Positions 23,650-33,033 of a DNA stretch of 43,674 nucleotides are shown piece by piece (the stretch's first letter is position 1; every line of letters starts with the position of its first letter). A program made the position numbers and the translations under genes. Source of the stretch: Mesorhizobium sp. (GTDB lineage Bacteria > Pseudomonadota > Alphaproteobacteria > Rhizobiales > Rhizobiaceae); NCBI RefSeq assembly GCF_017306545.1, contig NZ_JAFKID010000039.1:1-43674 (forward strand). Direction: 5' to 3'. The notes under the pieces are model-generated. The model saw only the letters and a program-made list of their open reading frames with translations, was not told the origin of the DNA and did no database searches.

Positions 23650-24615
23650 ATGGGCAGTATCGCCACGCAACATGCGGGCAGGATTCACGCCGCCCTCGGC
23701 ACCGGCGAGGCGGCGCGCTCGGCACTGGTGGCGTCCTGGCGGCGCTCCTCCAGCCTGCACCGGCTCGATCCCGGTGAAGCCAAGCTTCCCTTACGCATCA
23801 GCGATGCCGAGTTGCGCCATGCCCGGGCGCGCATCGAACCGCTTGTCCACGTCGCCCAAAGCAGCCTCGACCGTCTCTATCTGGCCATGAGCGGCGTCGG
23901 CTGCTGCGTGCTTCTGGCCGACCGCGACGGCATACCGGTGGACCGGCGCGGTGCCCCGGGCGACGACAGGACCTTCGAGGACTGGGGCTTGTGGACCGGC
24001 ACCGTGTGGAGCGAGGACGCCGAAGGCACCAACGGCATCGGCACGTGTCTGGTCGAACAGCGCGCGCTGACCATTCATCGCGACCAGCACTTTTTCGCGC
24101 GCAACACGGCCTTGTCCTGTTCGACCGCCCCGATCTACGACCACGAGGGAAACCTGATCGCGGCGCTCGATGTGTCCTCCTGTCGGGCCGAATTGACGGA
24201 AGGCTTCGTCAACCTGATCGGACTGGCCGTGCGCGACGCCGCACGCCGCATCGAGGCCGACAATTTCAGGCAGGCCTTCTCCGGCGCCCGCATCCTGTTG
24301 ACGCCCGCCACCGAAGCCAATCCGAGTGCCATGGTAGCGGTCGACGCCGACGACATGGTTATCGGCGCGACAAGGCAGGCGCGCCTTGCACACGGCCTCA
24401 CCGACGAGATTCTGGCGCGGCGCCTGCCGGTTGCCGATATCGTGGGCGGCCAGGACCGGGCAGCCGAAGACCTCGAAGAGGCCGAACGCGGGGCGCTCCA
24501 TCGGGCGCTGGCACGTGCCGACGGCAACGTCTCGGCCGCTGCCCAGCGACTCGGCATCTCGCGCGCTACGCTGCACCGCAAGCTGAACCGCTTCGGCATT
24601 CGCCGCACGCACTGA
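23650..24615 (+). CDS. GAF-domain regulator with Fis-type helix-turn-helix, lacking an AAA+ domain
   Basis: A 321-residue protein resembling AcoR-type regulators with the middle removed. A helical N-terminus leads to VASWRRSSSLHRLDP near 28-42, a GAF sensor at about 70-215 (GTVWSEDAEGTNGIGTCLVEQ region and CSTAPIYDHEGNLIAALDVSS region), a linker, and a C-terminal Fis-like helix-turn-helix (GNVSAAAQRLGISRATLHRKL, ends at about 315). The GAFTGA motif and Walker boxes of sigma-54 activators are absent, so it cannot act as a normal sigma-54 enhancer ATPase. The start at ATG 23650 has GGGAGGAA upstream. It is 138 bp before an aldehyde dehydrogenase gene. A palindrome 13 bp after its stop is a likely binding site. 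Probably an aldehyde- or alcohol-responsive regulator (inference). Confidence 0.85.
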   Translation: MGSIATQHAGRIHAALGTGEAARSALVASWRRSSSLHRLDPGEAKLPLRISDAELRHARARIEPLVHVAQSSLDRLYLAMSGVGCCVLLADRDGIPVDRRGAPGDDRTFEDWGLWTGTVWSEDAEGTNGIGTCLVEQRALTIHRDQHFFARNTALSCSTAPIYDHEGNLIAALDVSSCRAELTEGFVNLIGLAVRDAARRIEADNFRQAFSGARILLTPATEANPSAMVAVDADDMVIGATRQARLAHGLTDEILARRLPVADIVGGQDRAAEDLEEAERGALHRALARADGNVSAAAQRLGISRATLHRKLNRFGIRRTH

Positions 24616-24628
24616 ACCTTGCTGGCCG

Positions 24629-24652
24629 GACTGTCGCAGAACTGCGACAGTC
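24629..24652. promoter_or_regulatory. Perfect 24-bp palindrome, candidate regulator binding site
   Basis: Arms GACTGTCGCAG (24629-24639) and CTGCGACAGTC (24642-24652) with a 2-nt centre. It lies 13 bp after the GAF-Fis regulator gene and 102 bp before the aldehyde dehydrogenase start. The TGTCGCA...TGCGACA form is typical of a dimeric Fis-type helix-turn-helix site, so it is a good candidate operator for the upstream regulator. As a transcript it could also fold into a hairpin, but a 2-nt loop is unfavourable. Confidence 0.6.
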
Positions 24653-24753
24653 TCGCCCTTCCGTCGCTCCCGGCCGGGCTGACAGGGTGGCTTTTCTGGC
24701 CAACCCTGCCCTGCGATGTGCCGCATCCCGCTGCACCCTTCCGGGAGGATGAC

Positions 24754-26271
<1,518 letters not shown>

Positions 26272-26282
26272 GACCTCCAGAC

Positions 26283-26312
26283 ACCAGGCGCGGCGGCAAC
26301 GCCGCGCCTGGT
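26283..26312 (+). terminator. Strong GCAA-loop hairpin between the aldehyde dehydrogenase and DUF779 genes
   Basis: A perfect 13-bp stem (ACCAGGCGCGGCG with CGCCGCGCCTGGT) is closed by a GCAA tetraloop, 11 bp after the aldehyde dehydrogenase stop and 23 bp before the DUF779 start. No long T-run follows. It is likely a partial terminator or mRNA-stabilising element that sets the ratio of the two products. Confidence 0.6.
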
Positions 26313-26335
26313 CCGTTTCAAGGCAGGAGTTGGCA

Positions 26336-26692
26336 ATGACCCAGAGAAAATCACTCGACAAGGTCGCCGCGACGCAGGAGGCGGTCGCGCTTCTCAACGA
26401 GATTATCGCCGATCACGGCCCGGTATTGTTCCATCAGTCGGGAGGGTGCTGCGACGGCTCCTCGCCGATGTGCTACCCGCGCGGCGACTATATCGTCGGC
26501 GACCGCGACGTGCTGCTCGGCACGATCGGGGATACGCCCGTCTATATCAGCGAATCGCAATACGAAGCCTGGAAGCACACCGACCTGATCCTCGACGTGG
26601 TCGCGGGGCGCGGCGGCATGTTTTCGCTCGACAACGGCCGCGAGAAGCGCTTCCTCACCCGCTCGGTCGTCTGCGCCGCGCCGTCCGCCTGA
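26336..26692 (+). CDS. DUF779 family protein
   Basis: A 118-residue protein with the conserved DUF779 core: GPVLFHQSGGCCDGSSPMC (residues about 24-42, with Cys pairs), GDYIVGDRDVLLG, and YISESQYEAWKHTDLILDVV. No enzyme activity is established for the family that I can name. It is found repeatedly next to acetaldehyde-type aldehyde dehydrogenases, as here. The clustered cysteines suggest metal or thiol chemistry, which is inference. ATG 26336 has AGGAG 6 nt upstream; TTG 26330 is less likely. It converges on pqqE with a 6-bp gap. Confidence 0.9.
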   Translation: MTQRKSLDKVAATQEAVALLNEIIADHGPVLFHQSGGCCDGSSPMCYPRGDYIVGDRDVLLGTIGDTPVYISESQYEAWKHTDLILDVVAGRGGMFSLDNGREKRFLTRSVVCAAPSA

Positions 26693-26698
26693 CCAGCC

Positions 26699-27814
26699 TC
26701 AACGCCCGCGATAGACGAACGCCCCGGCTTCCGCCGCCGCATCGCGCTCGGCCGCCTCGACCAGCAGGCCGTGCAGGGGCGAGCGCACGCAGACCGGATC
26801 GGTGGCGGCGGGGTCTCCGGCGAGCGCCATCGCCTGGCAGCGGCAGCCGCCGAAATCGATGTCGCGCCGCTCGCAACTGCGGCACGGCTCCTGCATCCAG
26901 TCGGTGCCGCGAAAGGCGTTGAACGCCGCGCCCTCGCGCCAGATGCGCTCCAGCGGCATGTCGCGCACGCTCTCGAACGTCAGCGACGGGATCGTCTCGG
27001 CCGCGTGGCACGGCAGCACCTTGCCCGACGGCGTCACGTTGAGCCCCACCTTGCCCCAGCCGCCCATGCAGGCCTTGGGGTAGGTGGCGAAATGATCGGC
27101 CGGCACGTAGTCGATGACGATGACGCCCTTGTAGCGCTCGCGCGCGGCAGCGACCAGCACGGTCGCGGCGGCCGCCTGTTCGCGCGTCGGCATCAGCGCG
27201 GCGCGGTTGCGGTCGGCCCAGCCGTGGAACTGCACGGTGGCGACCTCGATGCGGCGCGCGCCGAGTTCGACCGCCAGCGCGATCATCGCCTCCAGTTCGT
27301 CCATGTTCTGCCGGTGGCAGACGGCGTTGACGGTGAGCGGCAGGCCGGCCCCCGCCACCCAGCCGGCGACGGCGAGCTTGCGCTGGTAGCCGCCCTTGTA
27401 GCCGCCGATGCGGTCGGCCGATGCGGCACTGGTGCCCTGAATGGAAAGCTGGACATGGTCGAGCCCGGCATCGGCCAGCGCCTTCACCCGCGTCTCGGTC
27501 AGCCCGACGCCGGAGGTGATGAGGTTGGAATAGAGCGACAGGCGCGACGCCGCCGCCACCAGTTCGACCAGGTCGCGGCGCGAAGCCGGCTCGCCGCCCG
27601 ACAGATGCAGATGCAAAACGCCGAGCGCGGCCGCCTGCTCGAACACGCCGATCCATTCGGCCGTGCTCAACTCCTCGTCGGCGCGCGTCAGTTCCAGCGG
27701 GTTCGAGCAATAGGGGCAGGCCAGCGGGCAGCGATGCGTCAGTTCCGCCAGTAGCGCCATCGGCACTGTCACGGAGGCGGCGCTACGCTCGCGCGGTGCC
27801 GGATGGGCGGTCAT
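26699..27814 (-). CDS. pqqE: PqqA peptide cyclase, radical SAM enzyme PqqE
   Basis: A 371-residue radical SAM/SPASM protein that joins Glu and Tyr side chains of PqqA by a carbon-carbon bond, the first step of PQQ synthesis. The [4Fe-4S] motif CPLACPYC (C29, C33, C36) is present. The C-terminal auxiliary-cluster cysteines are visible in LPCHAAE, EPCRSCERR, GGCRCQA and PVCVRSP. The start ATG 27814 overlaps the end of pqqD by 4 bp. A much longer open frame upstream runs over pqqD and pqqC and is not coding. It is the last gene of pqqABCDE. Confidence 0.97.
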   Translation of the reverse strand: MTAHPAPRERSAASVTVPMALLAELTHRCPLACPYCSNPLELTRADEELSTAEWIGVFEQAAALGVLHLHLSGGEPASRRDLVELVAAASRLSLYSNLITSGVGLTETRVKALADAGLDHVQLSIQGTSAASADRIGGYKGGYQRKLAVAGWVAGAGLPLTVNAVCHRQNMDELEAMIALAVELGARRIEVATVQFHGWADRNRAALMPTREQAAAATVLVAAARERYKGVIVIDYVPADHFATYPKACMGGWGKVGLNVTPSGKVLPCHAAETIPSLTFESVRDMPLERIWREGAAFNAFRGTDWMQEPCRSCERRDIDFGGCRCQAMALAGDPAATDPVCVRSPLHGLLVEAAERDAAAEAGAFVYRGR

Positions 27815-28110
27815 GGCATCTCCTCCAGCATGCGGCGGTCGGCCAATTCGCGCACGAAGGCGAGCACGTCGGCGGCGATCTCGTCGCGCGGCGCATTGAA
27901 CGCCTCGGCGAAGCCGTCGACGACGGCGTCGAGCGTGCGCTGGCCGTCGAGCGCCGCGACGATGCGCTGGGCGATGTCGTCCAGCGCCATCGCCCGTTCC
28001 GGTGCCAGCAGCACCGTCTGCCCGCGCACCTCGTCGCGGTGCAGCCTGACACCGCGCGCCAGCCGCAGCCGCACGGACCCGTCGATGCGAAGGGCTGCGG
28101 GCGTGGTCAT
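27811..28110 (-). CDS. pqqD: PQQ biosynthesis peptide chaperone PqqD
   Basis: A 99-residue protein that binds the PqqA precursor and presents it to PqqE. Seen: VRLRLARGVRLHRDEVRGQTV near the N-terminus (split here, ARGVRLHRDEVRGQ) and a helical half with ALDDIAQRIVAALDG, typical of PqqD winged-helix folds. It overlaps pqqC and pqqE by 4 bp each, consistent with translational coupling. Confidence 0.95.
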   Translation of the reverse strand: MTTPAALRIDGSVRLRLARGVRLHRDEVRGQTVLLAPERAMALDDIAQRIVAALDGQRTLDAVVDGFAEAFNAPRDEIAADVLAFVRELADRRMLEEMP

Positions 28111-28898
28111 GACACCGTCTCCGTCTTCGCCGTCTCATCGCTTTCTTCGCCGCCGGCCGCGACCACGCCGTCGCGGCCGTTCCAGCCGCCGGGCGGAATG
28201 CGGCCGGGCGCGACATAGGCCGAATAGAGCGCGTCGAGCTGCGCCCAAAGCACGTCGGTCTTGAAGGTCAGCGCGGCGGCCGCCGCATCCTGCTTTTCGG
28301 CGGTATCGGCATGGTCGAGCACGAAGCCCAGCCCCAGCGCCACGTCCTTCGGCGCCTCGGACAGACGGCGGCGGAAATAAGACAGCGCGTCCTCGTTGGC
28401 GAAGGCGTAGTGTTCCAGAAGCCCGGCGATGCGCTCGGAATGGATGCGCGGCGCAAACAGCTCCGTCAGCGAGGCGGCGACCGCCTCGACAAGCGGCTTC
28501 TCGCGCACGAAGGCGACATAGGCGTCGACCGCGAAGCGGGTCGCCGGCAGCACGCCCTTGGCCGAGGCGACATAGGCGGGATCGAGGCCGACGGCTTGCG
28601 CCAGCATCAGCCAGCGGCGGATGCCGCCGCCTTCCTCGCCGCCGCCGTCATGATCCTCGATGCGCGAGCGCCAGACCCGGCGCAGCCACGGGTCCTCGCA
28701 GCGCGACAGGAAAGCGGCGTCCTTCATCGGGATGCGGCTTTGATAGTAGTAGCGGTTGACGACCCAGGCGCGCACCTGGGTCGCGTTGCAACCGCCCGAA
28801 TGCAGCAGGTGATGGAACGGATGCTTGTCGTGATAGCGTTCGGCGCCGATGGCGCGCAACCGGGCCTCGAAAGCCTGCCTGTCGTCAGCCTGCCTCAC
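28107..28898 (-). CDS. pqqC: Pyrroloquinoline-quinone synthase PqqC
   Basis: A 263-residue all-helical, cofactor-free oxidase that carries out the last ring closure and eight-electron oxidation to PQQ. Active-site segments are present: RYHDKHPFHHLL at 21-32 (Tyr22, His23), RYYYQSRIPMKD at 49-60, EDHDGG with His83, APRIHSERIAGLLEHYAF and the late LDHADT. The last 30 or so residues (rich in Gly, Glu and Thr) form a tail beyond the normal core. It overlaps pqqB and pqqD by 4 bp. Confidence 0.97.
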   Translation of the reverse strand: MRQADDRQAFEARLRAIGAERYHDKHPFHHLLHSGGCNATQVRAWVVNRYYYQSRIPMKDAAFLSRCEDPWLRRVWRSRIEDHDGGGEEGGGIRRWLMLAQAVGLDPAYVASAKGVLPATRFAVDAYVAFVREKPLVEAVAASLTELFAPRIHSERIAGLLEHYAFANEDALSYFRRRLSEAPKDVALGLGFVLDHADTAEKQDAAAAALTFKTDVLWAQLDALYSAYVAPGRIPPGGWNGRDGVVAAGGEESDETAKTETVS

Positions 28899-29797
28899 AG
28901 CGCAATCTCCAGGCCGTCTTTGGCGACTTCCCAGCCCAGATACGCAATCGCGCGCCGCTCGGGCCCGTCGCGCCAGACCGGGTTGGTGTTGTTGATGTGG
29001 ATATAGACCTTGCGGCCGACCTCCAGCCCGTCGAACGCGACCATGCTGCCGTCCGGCCCGCTCATCGGCATATGGCCCATGCGGCGGCCGGTCTTGGCGC
29101 CCGTGCCGGCCCGCACCATCTCGTCGTCGGCAAACAGCGTGCCGTCGAAGAAGACGAGATCGGCGCCCGCCAGGCGCTTGGCCAGCGCCGGCGTCATGCG
29201 CGCGCAGCCCGGCACATAGACCATGCGGCGGCCGCCGCGCTCGATCGCAACGCCGACCGTCTGGCCGCCTTCGAGGTCGGTCTGCGGTTCGCCCTGTTCG
29301 AGAAACAGCGGCACCTTGCCCGGCACCGCGAACAGTTCGGCCGACAGGCCAGGCAGGATATCGAAGTGTCTGTCCAGGCCGACGTCACTGATCGCCACAT
29401 GCGCCCTGTCGAGCGCGGCAAAGACCGCATTGGCTTCGATGACGGCGCGCGTCTCAGGCGTCGAATAGAGAGCGAAAGGCTGCTTCTCGCGCAGCACCAG
29501 CAGGCCGGCGATGTGGTCCAGGTCGCCATTGGTCAGCACCACCGAGCGGACGGGACTATGGCGCAACTGGCGCGGATGCAGCGCAGGCGCCGATGCGAGC
29601 TGGTGGCGGATGTCGGGCGAGGCGTTGAGCAGCGCCCAGTCGGTGCCGTCGACGCTGACGGCGAGCGAGGATTGCGTCTGCGGCGCGATCCTGCCCGCGC
29701 GGGCGTCGGCGCAGTTGCGGCAGCCGCAGTTCCATTGCGGCAGGCCGCCGCCCGCCGCCGAGCCGAGCACCAGGACGCGGAAGCTACTGTGCTGCAT
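28895..29797 (-). CDS. pqqB: PqqB, metallo-beta-lactamase-fold PQQ biosynthesis protein
   Basis: A 300-residue protein of the beta-lactamase fold; PqqB is the Fe(II)-dependent hydroxylase that oxidises the Tyr of the cut Glu-Tyr intermediate. Seen: LGSAAGGGLPQWNC at the N-terminus, the CGCRNC zinc-type motif, TNGDLDHIAGL (the family's metal segment), VPGKVPLF, and FDGTLFADDEM. The C-terminal HINNTNPVW is characteristic. ATG 29797 lies 21 bp after pqqA. It overlaps pqqC by 4 bp. Confidence 0.96.
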   Translation of the reverse strand: MQHSSFRVLVLGSAAGGGLPQWNCGCRNCADARAGRIAPQTQSSLAVSVDGTDWALLNASPDIRHQLASAPALHPRQLRHSPVRSVVLTNGDLDHIAGLLVLREKQPFALYSTPETRAVIEANAVFAALDRAHVAISDVGLDRHFDILPGLSAELFAVPGKVPLFLEQGEPQTDLEGGQTVGVAIERGGRRMVYVPGCARMTPALAKRLAGADLVFFDGTLFADDEMVRAGTGAKTGRRMGHMPMSGPDGSMVAFDGLEVGRKVYIHINNTNPVWRDGPERRAIAYLGWEVAKDGLEIAL

Positions 29798-29818
29798 CTT
29801 CCGCGTCCCGGCTTGTCA

Positions 29819-29914
29819 TCAGAACAGGATCGGCTCGTCGCCGTCGGCCGGAGCGTAGCGGTTGATCTCCATGCCGCAGCTCACTTCGATGAATTTGGGC
29901 TTATTCCATGCCAT
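29819..29914 (-). CDS. pqqA: PQQ precursor peptide PqqA
   Basis: A 31-residue peptide beginning MAWNKPKFIEVSCGMEINRY. It contains Glu16 and Tyr20 in the conserved E-X3-Y arrangement that PqqE links to build PQQ. The start ATG 29914 has GGAGGA a few bases upstream. It is the first gene of pqqABCDE, and the stop at 29819-29821 is followed by pqqB after 21 bp. The peptide is longer than the minimal form by its C-terminal ADGDEPILF tail. Confidence 0.97.
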   Translation of the reverse strand: MAWNKPKFIEVSCGMEINRYAPADGDEPILF

Positions 29915-30018
29915 GTCAGTCCTCCATTTCGGGTGATCGTTGCGGCCTGCTCCTGCCGGAGTACGCCGAGGCCAGCAGACCTCGTATCAGCGTCGGCGTA
30001 TATTGTACTTTCCGGTAT

Positions 30019-30060
30019 CCCCGGCCTTGCCGGGTGACGGGCCCGGCTTTCGCCGGACCC
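30019..30060 (-). terminator. Paired hairpins between the PQQ alcohol dehydrogenase gene and pqqA
   Basis: GGGCCCGGC/GCCGGACCC (30039-30047 and 30052-30060, one mismatch, 4-nt loop) and CCCGGC/GCCGGG (30020-30025 and 30029-30034). They lie just after the dehydrogenase stop and upstream of pqqA on the transcribed minus strand. There is no U-run. They probably dampen readthrough or protect the dehydrogenase mRNA 3' end. A GTAC-containing stretch at 30002-30010 follows them towards pqqA. Confidence 0.45.
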
Positions 30061-30078
30061 GGATAGCTGGCGCGAGCC

Positions 30079-31872
30079 CTAGTTGGAGGCCGACTGCTTG
30101 GGCAGCTTGAACACCCAGACAGAACCGCCCTGGTTGATGTGATTGACCAGCTTGGCCACCTCACCGCCCCACAGCGGCACAGCGCCGCCCCAGCCGCTGA
30201 CGACGGCGAGCCACTGTTCGCCGTCCTGTTCCCAGGTGATCGGCGAGGAGACGATGCCGGAGCCGGTGTTGAACTGCCACAGCACTTCGCCGGTCTTGTC
30301 GTTGAACGCCTTGAGATAGCCTTCGGGCGTGCCGGTGAAGACGAGGCCGCCGGCGGTGGTCAGTACGCCGCCCCACAGCGGCGCCTTGTTCTTGTATTCC
30401 CACTTGGTCTCGCCGGTCACCGGGTCGATCGCCTTCAGCGAGCCGATATGGTCCTCGAAGATCGGCTTGATGGTGAAGCCGGCGCCGAGATAGGCCGCGC
30501 CCTTCTTGTAGGTGATCGGCTCGTTCCAGATGTCCATGCCCCATTCGTTGGAGGGCACGTAGAACAGCGACGTCTTCTGGGAATACGCCATCGGCATCCA
30601 GTTCTTGCCGCCGAGGAAGGAGGGAACGGCGAAAACCGCCTTGCCCTTCTTGCCGTCCGCGGCTTCCTTGGGATCGCCGGGGCGATTGTCGTCGTTGTAG
30701 ATCGGCCGGCCGTTTTCATCGATGCCCTTGGCCCAGGTGATGTTCTTCACGAAGGGCGAGGCCGAGATGAACTTGCCGTCGGTGCGGTCGAGCACATAGA
30801 AGAAGCCGTTACGGTCGGCGGTGGCGCCGGCCTTGATCGTCTGGCCGTCCTTTTCGAGGTCGAACGAGATGAGTTCGTTGACGCCGTCGAAGTCCCAGCC
30901 GTCATGCGGCGTGGTCTGGAAGCCCCACTTGATCTCGCCGTTCTCGGGATCGATGGCGATGCGCGAGGAGGTCCACTTGTTGTCGCCGGGGCGCAGGTGC
31001 GAGTTCCACGGCGAGGGGTTGCTGGTGCCGAAATAGGCAAGGCCGGTGCCCTGGTCGTAGGTGCCGCCGAGCCAGGTCGCGCCGCCGCCGGTCTGCCACA
31101 TGTCGCCCGGCCAGCTCTCGTTCTTGGTCCCGGTCATGGTCGACTCCTTGCCGTCGAGCGTGCCCATGTTGCCTTCGATGGTCGGACGCGACCAGACCAG
31201 TTCGCCGTTCTCCGGGTTGCGCGCCTGGACCTCGCCGACGATGCCGAACTCGCCGCCGGAATTACCGGTCAGGATCAGCGGGCCGTACTTCTTGGTCGGC
31301 ACGATCAGGGGGGCGGCCGTGTTGGAGTAGCCGTCCTGGTAGTTGGCCAGCTTCTTGCGCCACACGACCTTGCCGGTCTTGGCGTCGAGCGCGACGAGCT
31401 GGGCGTCGAGCGTGGAGAAGAACACCTTGTCGCCGAGGATCGCGGCGCCGCGATTGACGACGTCGCAGCACGGCAGGATGCCGTCGGGCAGGCGGGCGTC
31501 GTACTGCCACAGTTCCTCGCCGGTCTTGATGTCGACGGCGTAGATGCGGCTGTAGGAGGCGGTGACGTACATCACCCCGTCCTTGACCAGCGGCTGGGCT
31601 TCCTGGCCGCGCTGCTTTTCGCCGCCGAAGGAGAAGGCCCACACCGGCACCAGGTTCTTGACGTTGGTCGCGTTCACCTCGTCGAGCGGGCTGAAGCGCT
31701 GGCCCTGGGTGCCGAGGCCGTAGGTGACGACGTCCTGCGGCGTCGTGGCGTCGTTCATGATATCGTCGATGGTTACGCCGGCGCTCTGGGCCATAGTCGT
31801 CGGCGCGACAAGTCCGGTCGTTGCCACAGCGAGCACGCTCGCCGTAGCCAGAAAATGGCGTACGGATTTCAT
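30079..31872 (-). CDS. Periplasmic PQQ-dependent alcohol dehydrogenase, lanthanide-type active site
   Basis: A 597-residue quinoprotein with a signal peptide (to about residue 28) and an eight-bladed propeller. The adjacent cysteines C135-C136 form the ring disulfide. Metal ligands are E208 in GNSGGEFG and N285 in SNPSPWN. The catalytic base D327 lies in WDFD, and the residue two positions later is D329. Established knowledge: XoxF, ExaF and PedH enzymes with Asp at this extra position bind lanthanides, whereas calcium enzymes have Ala, Ser or Thr there. No CXXCH is present, so electrons must go to a separate cytochrome, probably the c-550 encoded at 34727. GGGAGGA precedes ATG 31872. Closest type is ExaF/PedH, from the DFD site and neighbourhood. 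Alcohol specificity is not readable. Confidence 0.93.
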   Translation of the reverse strand: MKSVRHFLATASVLAVATTGLVAPTTMAQSAGVTIDDIMNDATTPQDVVTYGLGTQGQRFSPLDEVNATNVKNLVPVWAFSFGGEKQRGQEAQPLVKDGVMYVTASYSRIYAVDIKTGEELWQYDARLPDGILPCCDVVNRGAAILGDKVFFSTLDAQLVALDAKTGKVVWRKKLANYQDGYSNTAAPLIVPTKKYGPLILTGNSGGEFGIVGEVQARNPENGELVWSRPTIEGNMGTLDGKESTMTGTKNESWPGDMWQTGGGATWLGGTYDQGTGLAYFGTSNPSPWNSHLRPGDNKWTSSRIAIDPENGEIKWGFQTTPHDGWDFDGVNELISFDLEKDGQTIKAGATADRNGFFYVLDRTDGKFISASPFVKNITWAKGIDENGRPIYNDDNRPGDPKEAADGKKGKAVFAVPSFLGGKNWMPMAYSQKTSLFYVPSNEWGMDIWNEPITYKKGAAYLGAGFTIKPIFEDHIGSLKAIDPVTGETKWEYKNKAPLWGGVLTTAGGLVFTGTPEGYLKAFNDKTGEVLWQFNTGSGIVSSPITWEQDGEQWLAVVSGWGGAVPLWGGEVAKLVNHINQGGSVWVFKLPKQSASN

Positions 31873-31975
31873 AAGGTCCTCCCAATCGGCCTAGAGGCCA
31901 GGAAACAGCAATCGGCGCGTGCCGGATCACGATGGAACGGTAGCCGAGGTTCGGCGAGTGATTAATTGCCCAAAA

Positions 31976-31996
31976 GTACACTCTGTACGAAAGGCC
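31976..31996. promoter_or_regulatory. GTAC-type motif in the promoter gap of the PQQ alcohol dehydrogenase
   Basis: GTAC-ACTCT-GTAC at 31976-31988, followed by GAAAGGCC. Read on the minus strand it gives GGCCTTTCGTAC, one base different from GGCCTTTGGTAC at 35223-35234. It lies about 105 bp upstream of the dehydrogenase start in a 157-bp gap. Candidate activator site shared with other PQQ-cluster promoters. Confidence 0.5.
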
Positions 31997-32029
31997 AAGT
32001 TTCGGACCGCGCGAAGGCCGGGCCTGCCG

Positions 32030-33031
32030 CTACCGCGTCACCTCGACGGCGGGCAGAACCTCGTCCTCGATCGTCTGGTAGAGATGCACCACCGAGCGTC
32101 GGTATTCGCCGTCGGCCACGCCAAGGGCCGCGAAGCGGGAGGGAACGGGCAGGTCCATCGCCTCGTTCATGGTCAGCCCGCGCGCCACGGCATCGCGCAG
32201 CGTGCCGTCCAGCCAGTCGAGCCAGTCCAGCGTCTGGTCGAGCGAGGCGCCCTTGGCGTCCTGCGGGCCGTGGCCGGGTACAAGCAGGGCGCGGTCGGTG
32301 TGCCTGAGCGTGGCGATCGAAGCGCGCCAGGCCGGCAGGTCGGCGTTGGGCGTGGTCGGGGCGCGGTCGAGGAAGGCGAGGTCGCCGGCAAACAGCACGC
32401 CGGTTTCCGCGTCGCGGATGACGAAATCGGCGCTGGTGTGGCCCGACAGCGGCATGTAGCCGAAACCGCGCCCGCCGACGTCCTCGCGCGAGGTGGCGAC
32501 GACCCGGCCCGGAACGGTGATGGCGGTGCCGCGCATCCAGTCGCCGACCAGCCGGTACATGTTGTCGGCCATGGCATCGCCCAGCGCGCGGATGTTGTCG
32601 ACGACGCCTTGCGGGGCGGCGATGATGGCGGGATCGAACACCTGGTTGCCGAGGAAATGGTCGGGATGGTGATGCGTGTTGAAGACGCGGATCACCCGCT
32701 TGCCCGGCACGGTGTCCGCGATCAGGGCCTTCAGCGCCTCGCCGAAGCGGAAGGACGGCCCGGTGTCGATGACGACCACGCCGTCCGGCACCTCGACGAA
32801 GGCGACGTTGGCAATGTCGCCGCCGTTTTCCATCGAGAAATATTCGCGCGCGCCGAAGACGCCCCAGGTCCGGGGCGCGATCTCCTCAGCCTTCAGGTTG
32901 TATTTGAGCGCCTGCGCGCTGGCGCGCGAGCAGAAGGCGCAGACGCAGGACGCCAGAACGGCCGTCTTGAGGAGATCGCGCCGCGAAAGGCCGGAAGCCC
33001 GACCGCCGGCATCTTCGGCACGGTAGGCCAT
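32030..33031 (-). CDS. Metallo-beta-lactamase-fold protein of the quinoprotein relay type
   Basis: A 333-residue exported zinc hydrolase. The N-terminus has a twin-arginine signal, SRRDLLK at 16-22, and a hydrophobic stretch. The beta-lactamase metal motif HHHPDH is at 120-125, followed by SGHTSADF, AGDLAF and PGHGPQD. It belongs to the group of zinc metallohydrolases found beside PQQ alcohol dehydrogenases and SoxYZ-like carriers (quinoprotein relay type). Their substrate is not established. The gene follows the SoxYZ-like gene by 2 bp and is last in the four-gene run that starts with the cytochrome gene. It could act on a product bound to the SoxYZ-like carrier, by analogy with Sox enzymes (inference). 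Confidence 0.88.
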   Translation of the reverse strand: MAYRAEDAGGRASGLSRRDLLKTAVLASCVCAFCSRASAQALKYNLKAEEIAPRTWGVFGAREYFSMENGGDIANVAFVEVPDGVVVIDTGPSFRFGEALKALIADTVPGKRVIRVFNTHHHPDHFLGNQVFDPAIIAAPQGVVDNIRALGDAMADNMYRLVGDWMRGTAITVPGRVVATSREDVGGRGFGYMPLSGHTSADFVIRDAETGVLFAGDLAFLDRAPTTPNADLPAWRASIATLRHTDRALLVPGHGPQDAKGASLDQTLDWLDWLDGTLRDAVARGLTMNEAMDLPVPSRFAALGVADGEYRRSVVHLYQTIEDEVLPAVEVTR

Positions 33032-33033
33032 GC

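Noticed and set aside
23650-24615. Sigma-54-dependent activator (AcoR)
   Set aside because: The AAA+ module with Walker motifs and GAFTGA is missing, and no convincing GG-N10-GC promoter was found before the aldehyde dehydrogenase gene.
30139-31965. 608-codon plus-strand frame opposite the PQQ alcohol dehydrogenase
   Set aside because: The minus-strand protein has a signal peptide, metal ligands and ring disulfide. The opposite frame is a GC-driven shadow.
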